Assembly (NCBI GenBank): GCA_002689195.1
Contig: NZFC01000038.1
Span: forward strand, 44,634 to 49,991
Reading direction: 5' to 3'
DNA length: 5,358 nucleotides
From: Rhodobiaceae bacterium
GTDB taxonomy: Bacteria; Pseudomonadota; Alphaproteobacteria; RS24
The notes under the pieces were generated by a model, which saw nothing but the letters and a program-made list of their open reading frames with translations, searched no databases and had not been told where the DNA came from. Positions 1 through 4,986 of this stretch are shown here, piece by piece. Made by a program: the position numbers and the translations under genes. The number at the start of each line of letters is the position of its first letter. Within the stretch, counting starts at the first letter, position 1.

Positions 1-893
1 TTGCCCTGACCAGCAATATCGGGGGCCGAGCCGTGCACGGGTTCATACAAAGCCCGCGCGCGGCCGGTTTCAGCATCCGGCGCGCCCAGCGAGGCCGAGG
101 GCAACATGCCCAGCGAGCCCGTCAGCATGGCGGCAACATCCGATAAAATATCGCCAAACAGATTATCCGTCACCAGCACATCATATTGCTTCGGCTGGCG
201 GACAAGCTGCATGGCGCAATTATCGGCCAACACATGCTGCAATTCGATTTCCGGATAATCCGCCGCGATAACCCGGTTAACCTCTTCAAACCAGAGCTGG
301 CCGCTTTCCATGACATTGCGTTTTTCCGAGCTTGCCAGCCTCTTGGTGCGCTTCATGGCGATATCAGCGGCCACGCGCGTAATGCGCTCAATCTCGTAAG
401 TCTCATAGACTTGCGTGTTGACCCCGCGCCGCTGGCCGTTTCCCAGATCGGTAATGCCGCGCGGCTCGCCGAAATAAACCCCGCCGGTCAGCTCGCGCAC
501 GATCATAATGTCGAGCCCCTCGACCAGTTCGCGCTTCAGCGATGAAGCCTCCGCCAGCGCCGAAAAACAAATCGCCGGACGCAAATTCGCAAATAATTCC
601 AAATCCGCGCGCAGACGCAACAGGCCCGCTTCGGGCCGTGCTTCATAGGCGACATTGTCCCATTGCGGCCCGCCGACCGCGCCCAACAGCACTGCGTCAG
701 CCGCCAAAGCTTTTTCCATGGCCGCGTCTGAAATGGCCGCACCGTGTACGTCATAGGCGCACCCGCCGACAAGGTCATGGTCGATGGAAACCTCAAAGCC
801 TTTATGCGTGCCGAACCAGTCAATGATGCGGGCGACCTCGCCCATCACTTCGGGGCCGATGCCGTCGCCCGGCAGGATCAAAATATTTTCCAT
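1..893 (-). CDS. leuB: 3-isopropylmalate dehydrogenase, C-terminus cut by window edge
   Basis: LeuB oxidises and decarboxylates 3-isopropylmalate to 2-oxoisocaproate with NAD+, the third step of leucine synthesis in the cytoplasm. I translated 297 uninterrupted codons; the family is about 360 residues, so some 60-70 are missing beyond base 1. Visible landmarks are [10 protein letters not shown] at residues 7-16, the substrate-binding arginines R95 and R105 (LFANLRP) and R133 (VRELTGG), the tyrosine of VYFGEPRG (Y140), the catalytic lysine K191 in [11 protein letters not shown], and the metal-binding aspartates D224, D248 and D252, the last two within [23 protein letters not shown] follows at 283-295. 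The ATG at 893 is supported by AGAGAGG six bases upstream (900-906). The gene lies 67 bases downstream of leuD. EKRNVM in place of the enterobacterial DKANVL is, from memory, seen in other alphaproteobacterial LeuBs. No active-site residue in the visible part is missing. Identity is very secure. Confidence 0.97.
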   Translation of the reverse strand, partial: MENILILPGDGIGPEVMGEVARIIDWFGTHKGFEVSIDHDLVGGCAYDVHGAAISDAAMEKALAADAVLLGAVGGPQWDNVAYEARPEAGLLRLRADLELFANLRPAICFSALAEASSLKRELVEGLDIMIVRELTGGVYFGEPRGITDLGNGQRRGVNTQVYETYEIERITRVAADIAMKRTKRLASSEKRNVMESGQLWFEEVNRVIAADYPEIELQHVLADNCAMQLVRQPKQYDVLVTDNLFGDILSDVAAMLTGSLGMLPSASLGAPDAETGRARALYEPVHGSAPDIAGQG

Positions 894-960
894 CTATCGC
901 CTCTCTGTCGTGCGGTCGTTATTGTCCGGTCGTTGTCGTCCGCTTGCGAAACTGCCCGAC
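894..960 (-). promoter_or_regulatory. leuD-leuB intergenic gap with leuB ribosome-binding site
   Basis: These 67 bases contain the leuB Shine-Dalgarno AGAGAGG at 900-906, spaced six bases from the ATG. An 8-base direct repeat (CGGTCGTT on the plus strand, 913-920 and 927-934) forms part of an imperfect 14-base tandem duplication. I see no terminator hairpin with a T-run and no convincing promoter, so leuB is most simply read through from leuD. Confidence 0.6.
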
Positions 961-1563
961 CTAGCGCCAAGGCTGGTCGTCGAGCGCTGCCTCGTAAGCG
1001 GAAATCTCGTCGCTTTGCTTCAGGGTCAGCGCAATATCATCAAGGCCTTCCAGCAGACATGTTTTGCGAAACGCATCCACATCAAAACTAATGACCCCGC
1101 CATCGGGCCCGCGAATTTCCTGGGCTTCCAGATCAATGCTCAAGCCGGCATTGGCCCCGCGCGCGGCATCATCCATCAGCTTGTCGATATCTTCTTGCGG
1201 CAGAACAATCGGCAAAATGCCGTTTTTGAAGCAGTTATTATAAAAAATATCGGCAAAACTCGGCGCGATAACACATTTAATGCCGAAGTCGAGCAGCGCC
1301 CATGGCGCGTGTTCGCGGCTGGAACCGCAGCCGAAATTTGCCCCCGCCACCAGAATTTGCGCGTTGCGATAGGCCGGTTGATTGAGCACGAAATCCTCAA
1401 TCTCACTGCCATCATCGCCATAGCGCATTTCATCAAACAGGTTTTTGCCGAGCCCCGAGCGTTCAATCGTTTTTAAAAACTGCTTGGGAATAATCATGTC
1501 AGTGTCGACATTGATCATGTTCAGCGGCGCGGCCACGGCATCGAGCTTGGTAAATTTTTCCAT
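961..1563 (-). CDS. leuD: 3-isopropylmalate dehydratase small subunit
   Basis: LeuD is the swivel-domain subunit that pairs with LeuC to interconvert 2-isopropylmalate and 3-isopropylmalate, the second step of leucine synthesis. The product is 200 residues, close to the 201 of E. coli LeuD. Visible signatures are [14 protein letters not shown] at residues 18-31, which closes over the substrate, and [21 protein letters not shown] at 74-94, the aconitase-swivel core loop; a [19 protein letters not shown] segment follows. The frame is open upstream to an ATG at 1617, but I chose the ATG at 1563. It has a near-perfect AAGGAG at 1570-1575, six bases upstream, and [15 protein letters not shown] matches the usual N-terminus; the longer start would overlap the end of leuC by 32 bases. 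leuC ends 22 bases upstream, and the two subunits are expected to be made together. Nothing is truncated or disrupted. Confidence 0.97.
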   Translation of the reverse strand: MEKFTKLDAVAAPLNMINVDTDMIIPKQFLKTIERSGLGKNLFDEMRYGDDGSEIEDFVLNQPAYRNAQILVAGANFGCGSSREHAPWALLDFGIKCVIAPSFADIFYNNCFKNGILPIVLPQEDIDKLMDDAARGANAGLSIDLEAQEIRGPDGGVISFDVDAFRKTCLLEGLDDIALTLKQSDEISAYEAALDDQPWR

Positions 1564-1569
1564 GTTTTT

Positions 1570-1575
1570 CTCCTT
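1570..1575 (-). promoter_or_regulatory. leuD ribosome-binding site that fixes its start
   Basis: AAGGAG on the minus strand lies six bases before the ATG at 1561-1563, within the 22-base leuC-leuD gap. It decides in favour of the 200-residue LeuD over an 18-residue longer form starting inside leuC. It is a stronger anti-16S match than the sites in front of leuC and leuB. Confidence 0.85.
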
Positions 1576-1585
1576 AGTCGACGCT

Positions 1586-3004
1586 TCAGGCGTTCTCGAA
1601 ATCACGAATATCGGCAAAATGGCCGCTTACGGCAGCGGCTGCGGCCATGGCCGGAGACACCAGATGCGTACGCCCGCCGCGACCTTGTCGGCCTTCAAAA
1701 TTGCGATTGGAAGTCGACGCGCAACGCTCGCCCGGTGCCAGTTTATCGGCGTTCATCGCCAAACACATCGAGCATCCCGGCTCGCGCCATTCAAAACCGG
1801 CGGCGATGAAAATAGCGTCCAGCCCCTCGGCCTCGGCCTGCTGTTTCACAAGGCCCGACCCGGGCACCACCATGGCCGACACATTTGCCGCCACCTGACG
1901 GCCTTCGGCAATTTTTGCCGCGGCGCGCAAATCTTCAATGCGGCTATTGGTGCACGAGCCGATGAAAACGCGGTCGATTGAAATATCCTGCATTTTCGTG
2001 CCTGCGCTCAGCCCCATATAGTCAAGCGCGCGCGCCACAGCACGGCGCTGACCTTCATCCTCAATCGCTGCCGGATCGGGCACTTGGCCCTCAATGGACA
2101 CCACATCCTGCGGGCTGGTGCCCCAGGTTATCAGCGGCGGCAAATTGGCGGCATCAATGGTAATTTCGCGGTCAAACACCGCATCATCATCCGATTTCAA
2201 CGTGCGCCAATAAGCAACAGCCGCCTCCCAAGCATCCCCCGTCGGGGCGTTGGCGCGACCTTGCAAAAACGCGAAGGTTTTTTCATCCGGCGCAATAAGA
2301 CCGGCGCGCGCGCCAGCTTCGATCGACATATTGCACAGCGTCATGCGCCCTTCCATCGACAAGGCTTCAATGGCGGGGCCGGCATATTCCAGCACACAGC
2401 CCGTGCCGCCAGCGGTGCCAATCTCGCCGATAATCGCCAGCGCGATATCCTTGGCGGTCACATGCGACGGCGCATCACCGACAACATTGATGCGGAAATT
2501 TTTGGCTTTGGTTTGAATGAGCGTTTGCGTGGCGAGCACATGCTCGACCTCCGATGTGCCAATGCCATGGGCCAGCGCACCAAACGCGCCATGCGTTGAG
2601 GTGTGGCTATCGCCGCACACAATCGTCAGCCCCGGCAGGGTGAAGCCCTGCTCCGGCCCGGCCACATGCACAATGCCTTGGCGGATGTCATCCATCGCCA
2701 GATATTCGATACCGAACTCGGCGCAGTTTGCTTCCAGCGTTTCGATCTGCAGCTTGCTTTCGGGGTCTTCAATCGCCGCCAACCCGCCTGAGCGATCCGT
2801 GGTCGGAATATTGTGGTCGGCCACGGCCAGCGTTTTATGCGCCGCGCGCGGGCGCCGTCCGGCCATGCGCAGGCCCTCAAAGGCTTGCGGGCTGGTCACT
2901 TCATGCACCAGATGGCGGTCAATATATAGCAGGCAGTTGCCATCTTCTTGTGCGGACACAAGATGGGCTTGCCAGATTTTATCGTATAATGTGGTTCCGG
3001 ACAT
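1586..3004 (-). CDS. leuC: 3-isopropylmalate dehydratase large subunit
   Basis: LeuC is the iron-sulfur subunit of isopropylmalate isomerase, a member of the aconitase superfamily, acting with LeuD in the cytoplasm. The product is 472 residues (E. coli 466). The three cysteines that hold the [4Fe-4S] cluster are C351 in FIGSCTNSR and C411 and C414 in [10 protein letters not shown], with the same 60-residue and 3-residue spacing as C347/C407/C410 of E. coli. The aconitase signature [21 protein letters not shown] lies near residues 130-150, and [19 protein letters not shown] is the C-terminal substrate-binding stretch. I start it at the ATG at 3004, where AGAGAGG (3010-3016) sits five bases upstream; an adjoining in-frame TTG at 3007 would be only two bases from that site. 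The gene is 67 bases downstream of rplS and 22 bases upstream of leuD. All visible functional residues are intact. Confidence 0.97.
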   Translation of the reverse strand: MSGTTLYDKIWQAHLVSAQEDGNCLLYIDRHLVHEVTSPQAFEGLRMAGRRPRAAHKTLAVADHNIPTTDRSGGLAAIEDPESKLQIETLEANCAEFGIEYLAMDDIRQGIVHVAGPEQGFTLPGLTIVCGDSHTSTHGAFGALAHGIGTSEVEHVLATQTLIQTKAKNFRINVVGDAPSHVTAKDIALAIIGEIGTAGGTGCVLEYAGPAIEALSMEGRMTLCNMSIEAGARAGLIAPDEKTFAFLQGRANAPTGDAWEAAVAYWRTLKSDDDAVFDREITIDAANLPPLITWGTSPQDVVSIEGQVPDPAAIEDEGQRRAVARALDYMGLSAGTKMQDISIDRVFIGSCTNSRIEDLRAAAKIAEGRQVAANVSAMVVPGSGLVKQQAEAEGLDAIFIAAGFEWREPGCSMCLAMNADKLAPGERCASTSNRNFEGRQGRGGRTHLVSPAMAAAAAVSGHFADIRDFENA

Positions 3005-3071
3005 CAATGCCTCTCTGTCTTCCCGGGGTCACCCCCGGTCTGGTTGGGGTGGGCCGCCTTGGGAGGAAAGA
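3005..3071 (-). promoter_or_regulatory. rplS-leuC intergenic gap with two competing hairpins
   Basis: In the transcript, CACCCC (3051-3046) can pair with GGGGTG (3035-3030) around a 10-base loop. Alternatively CCGGGG (3038-3033) can pair with CCCCGG (3028-3023) around the tetraloop GTGA. The two stems share bases 3033-3035, so only one can form at a time. Neither is followed by a U-run, so I do not call a terminator. The leuC ribosome-binding site AGAGAGG follows at 3010-3016, close enough for the second hairpin to influence access. The GC-rich palindrome also resembles dispersed repeats common in alphaproteobacterial spacers, which is a resemblance from memory only. Confidence 0.45.
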
Positions 3072-3515
3072 CTAGGCGTCGGCGCTAACGCCGGAGTCCT
3101 CCTGGGCAGCCGGTGGAATTGTATCGGCCGCGGCCGTCGGGGTTTCTTTACCCGTTTTCAGACGGCGTTCAGCAATACGCGCCGCCTTACCTGTAAGCCC
3201 ACGCAAATAGTAGAGTTTCGCACGCCGCACACGCCCGCGACGCACCACTTGGATGCTGGCAACCAACGGGCTGTAAATCGGGAACACCCGCTCGACGCCC
3301 TCGCCATAGGAAATTTTACGCACCGTGAAATTTTCGTTCAAGCCGCCGCCCGCACGCGCAATGCACACGCCTTCAAAGGCCTGCACGCGCTCGCGCGAGC
3401 CTTCGATCACCTTCACATTGACCTTGACCGTATCGCCCGGCTGAAAATCCGGCACGGATTTTTCGGCCTCAAACGCGGCGATTTGCTCTTTTTCAATCTC
3501 TTCAATCAGGTTCAT
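3072..3515 (-). CDS. rplS: 50S ribosomal protein L19
   Basis: L19 is a 50S protein at the subunit interface. The product is 147 residues against about 115 in E. coli. Residues 1-120 are the conserved core: [12 protein letters not shown] at the start, [18 protein letters not shown] at 22-39, the [13 protein letters not shown] loop at 46-58, [17 protein letters not shown] at 63-79, and the basic family signature [20 protein letters not shown] at 95-114. Residues 121-147 are an Ala/Pro/Glu-rich tail without visible motif, probably disordered; alphaproteobacterial L19s often carry such extensions. The ATG at 3515 has GAGG at 3524-3527 with an eight-base gap. It follows trmD by 116 bases, the widest gap in the window, which leaves room for separate control. 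Codon use is GC-rich, about 62% in a sampled row, and serves as the native ribosomal-protein reference against which rpsP stands out. Confidence 0.98.
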   Translation of the reverse strand: MNLIEEIEKEQIAAFEAEKSVPDFQPGDTVKVNVKVIEGSRERVQAFEGVCIARAGGGLNENFTVRKISYGEGVERVFPIYSPLVASIQVVRRGRVRRAKLYYLRGLTGKAARIAERRLKTGKETPTAAADTIPPAAQEDSGVSADA

Positions 3516-3530
3516 GGCTACAACCTCGAA

Positions 3531-3544
3531 GCGGGCACGCCCGC
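3531..3544 (-). promoter_or_regulatory. GC-rich hairpin just upstream of the rplS ribosome-binding site
   Basis: GCGGGC (minus strand 3544-3539) and GCCCGC (3536-3531) form a perfect 6-base inverted repeat; in RNA this is a five-pair stem with a CGUG-type loop. It ends three bases before the GAGG of rplS, so it could affect initiation. L19 mRNA-leader control is described in some other phyla, but nothing here shows that this hairpin has that role. GC-rich DNA yields such short palindromes by chance. Confidence 0.35.
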
Positions 3545-3574
3545 CGACAGCTTTTCAAGATGGCGTGACGTAGC

Positions 3575-3603
3575 ACTAAACGGGGCTTTTGTCACCCCTT
3601 CAA
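3575..3603 (-). promoter_or_regulatory. Weak promoter candidate upstream of rplS
   Basis: TTGAAG (3603-3598) and TTTAGT (3580-3575) are separated by exactly 17 bases and match four of six bases each of the sigma-70-type consensus. Transcription would start near 3568, giving an rplS leader of about 50 bases that includes the hairpin at 3531-3544. The 116-base gap makes an internal promoter reasonable, but the match is poor and could be chance. Confidence 0.22.
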
Positions 3604-3631
3604 TCGGTTTTTTTGACGATAAAGCGCCCAG

Positions 3632-4408
3632 TTAGCCGCTTTTTTCGTCATCTGGCTTTTTCAGCGCAGCGGCAGGGTTACGCGCGATGAAGCGCGCCCA
3701 TAAATCAGGCCGCCGCGCGGCGGTAATTTCTTGCGCCCGCGCGCGCCGCCAAGCGGCAATTTCACCGTGATTGCCAGAGGTCAAAATGGCCGGAATATCG
3801 CGCCCCTGCCAGCTTGCGGGTCGGGTGTAGTGGGGATATTCCAGCAAGTCGTCGGTAAAACTTTCCTCGTCATGCGAGGCCGATGAGCCCATCACCCCCG
3901 GCAATAAGCGAATTATCGCGTCCAGCATGGCAAATACGGCCATCTCGCCGCCCGACAAAATATAGTCGCCCATGGAAACTTCGCGCAAATCATGGGCTTC
4001 GATAAACCGCTCATCAACACCTTCGAACCGATTGCACATGAAAACGCCACCTTTGCCCAAGGCCAAATCCGCCGCCATTTTCTGGGTAAATGGCTCACCA
4101 CGGGGGCTGGGCAGCAAAACCGGCAAATCGCCCGCTTGATTGCGGGTTTCGGTGAGCGCGGCCGAGGCGATATCAGCGCGCAAAACCATGCCCGCGCCGC
4201 CGCCGGCCGGCGTGTCGTCTACCGTGCGATGGGGCCCTGTGCCAAATGCGCGCAAATCATGGGCCTGGCACGCCCATGTGCCGGTTTCCAGCGCCCGCCC
4301 CGACAGGCTGGTGCCCAAGGGCCCGGGAAACATATCCGGAAACAAGGTAATAATATGGGCCTGCCAGCCCTCTTGCCTGTCCGCCTGCCTATCAGAAGAC
4401 GCGCTCAT
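3632..4408 (-). CDS. trmD: tRNA (guanine-N1)-methyltransferase
   Basis: TrmD methylates N1 of G37 next to the anticodon using S-adenosylmethionine, which prevents +1 frameshifting. The product is 258 residues (E. coli 255) and belongs to the SPOUT trefoil-knot family. Landmarks are ITLFPDMFPG at 20-29, TVDDTPAGGGAGMVL at 62-76, PSPRGEPFTQK at 100-110, the cofactor-binding segments MCNRFEGVDERF at 124-135 and SMGDYILSGGE at 145-155, RLLPGVMG at 167-174 and YPHYTRP at 191-197. R167 matches E. coli R154. Two conserved positions differ: N126 replaces the glycine of E. coli CGRYEG (G113), and E182 in DEESF aligns with the catalytic D169. About 14 extra N-terminal residues precede the usual start, but no later ATG fits. 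The ATG at 4408 overlaps the rimM stop as ATGA and has AGGAGG seven bases upstream, so coupled translation is likely. Confidence 0.97.
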   Translation of the reverse strand: MSASSDRQADRQEGWQAHIITLFPDMFPGPLGTSLSGRALETGTWACQAHDLRAFGTGPHRTVDDTPAGGGAGMVLRADIASAALTETRNQAGDLPVLLPSPRGEPFTQKMAADLALGKGGVFMCNRFEGVDERFIEAHDLREVSMGDYILSGGEMAVFAMLDAIIRLLPGVMGSSASHDEESFTDDLLEYPHYTRPASWQGRDIPAILTSGNHGEIAAWRRARAQEITAARRPDLWARFIARNPAAALKKPDDEKSG

Positions 4409-4986
4409 GACATGGCCTCCTCATCAGATCCCTCGTTAGCCCCCTCATTAGCCCCCTCATTAGCCCCCTCATTAGATTGCGGCATAATGATGGTGACATG
4501 GCCGGCCTCAAGGTCAATGCGCGGCACGCAATCGCGGGTAAACGGCACAAACACGCCGTCAATATCAAGCAGATCACCGGCACCAAAATCATGCACGGCG
4601 CGCACCGTGCCCAGCGCCGCCCCGTCCGGCGCTTGCGCCGTCAGCCCGATAAGGTCGGTGTGGTAAAAATCGTCCGTGTCGTCCAGCACTGGCAGCGTGT
4701 CGCGCGGCACACACAACATCTCCCCCTTCAACGCTTCGGCCTGCTCGCGCGTGGTGATGTGGTCCAGCATGAGGCGTGCGCCGCTTTTATCCGGCTGAAT
4801 GTCGCGCACCACATAGCGGCGCTTGCCAGACGCATCGCGCAAAGCCCCGAAATTGCCAAGGCTGAGCGGGTCATCGGTAAAGGTTTTGACGCGCACAGCA
4901 CCGCGAACGCCATGCGTGCCCGTGACAATACCCAGACAGATAAGCCCGGCGGCAGGTGTTTGCGGGGGCGGCGGCTGGCGGGTCAA
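4405..4986 (-). CDS. rimM: 16S rRNA processing protein RimM
   Basis: RimM is an assembly factor for the 30S head that binds S19. The product is 193 residues (E. coli 182). After a proline-rich leader (residues 1-14), ICLGIVTGTHGVRGAVRVKTF at 16-36 opens the N-terminal beta-barrel domain. The PRC-barrel domain spans roughly 104-170, with DFYHTDLIGL at 106-115, GDLLDIDG at 137-144 and VPFTRDCVPRIDL at 147-159. Residues 171-193 are a repeat tail, NEGA three times, then NEGS, then DEEAMS, encoded by 12-bp tandem repeats. The start is a TTG at 4986, directly after the rpsP TAA and in the same frame. No earlier start is possible, and the next usable start would delete conserved sequence. AAGGA lies seven bases upstream at 4994-4998. 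The last four bases overlap trmD. The gene is GC-rich (65% in a sampled row). Confidence 0.96.
   Translation of the reverse strand: MTRQPPPPQTPAAGLICLGIVTGTHGVRGAVRVKTFTDDPLSLGNFGALRDASGKRRYVVRDIQPDKSGARLMLDHITTREQAEALKGEMLCVPRDTLPVLDDTDDFYHTDLIGLTAQAPDGAALGTVRAVHDFGAGDLLDIDGVFVPFTRDCVPRIDLEAGHVTIIMPQSNEGANEGANEGANEGSDEEAMS
4416..4421 (-). promoter_or_regulatory. trmD ribosome-binding site inside the rimM 3' end
   Basis: AGGAGG on the minus strand lies seven bases before the trmD ATG at 4406-4408, within the last codons of rimM (encoding Glu-Glu of the DEEAMS end). Together with the ATGA overlap it fixes the trmD start and shows why the RimM tail ends in glutamates. Confidence 0.85.
4430..4477 (-). 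repeat. 12-bp tandem repeat, four units, in the rimM 3' end
   Basis: Four consecutive 12-bp units (plus strand CCCTCATTAGCC) run from 4430 to 4477. The second and third are identical, the first has G for A in CGTT, and the fourth ends in AT instead of CC. Each unit encodes Asn-Glu-Gly-Ala (Ser in the variant unit), so gain or loss of a unit leaves the frame intact. The repeats lie after the PRC-barrel domain, in a tail that is probably unstructured. Confidence 0.95.

Noticed and set aside
913..934. An 8-base direct repeat (CGGTCGTT) as a possible operator upstream of leuB
   Set aside because: It is short, its surrounding 14-base duplication is imperfect, and it is not shared with the leuC or leuD spacers.
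784..1476. A 230-codon open frame on the plus strand opposite leuB and leuD
   Set aside because: It is antisense to intact leuB and leuD coding sequence and shows no recognisable domain.
1564..1617. A longer LeuD with 18 extra residues starting at 1617
   Set aside because: The ATG at 1563 has a strong AAGGAG and the family-typical N-terminus; the longer form would overlap leuC and has no clear ribosome-binding site.
3005..3007. TTG as the leuC start, one codon before the ATG
   Set aside because: It leaves only two bases to the AGAGAGG site, whereas the adjoining ATG at 3004 has normal spacing.
3582..3614. A plus-strand GGGG...CCCC stem followed by a run of seven T (3608-3614) that could be a terminator
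   Set aside because: The stem is only four pairs with a nine-base loop, the T-run is nine bases away from it, and no plus-strand gene would need it; on the minus strand the run is A and cannot terminate.
2517..3635. A 372-codon open frame on the plus strand opposite leuC and rplS
   Set aside because: It crosses two well-conserved antisense genes and a spacer, has no family motif, and is explained by GC-rich codon structure keeping the opposite frame free of stops.
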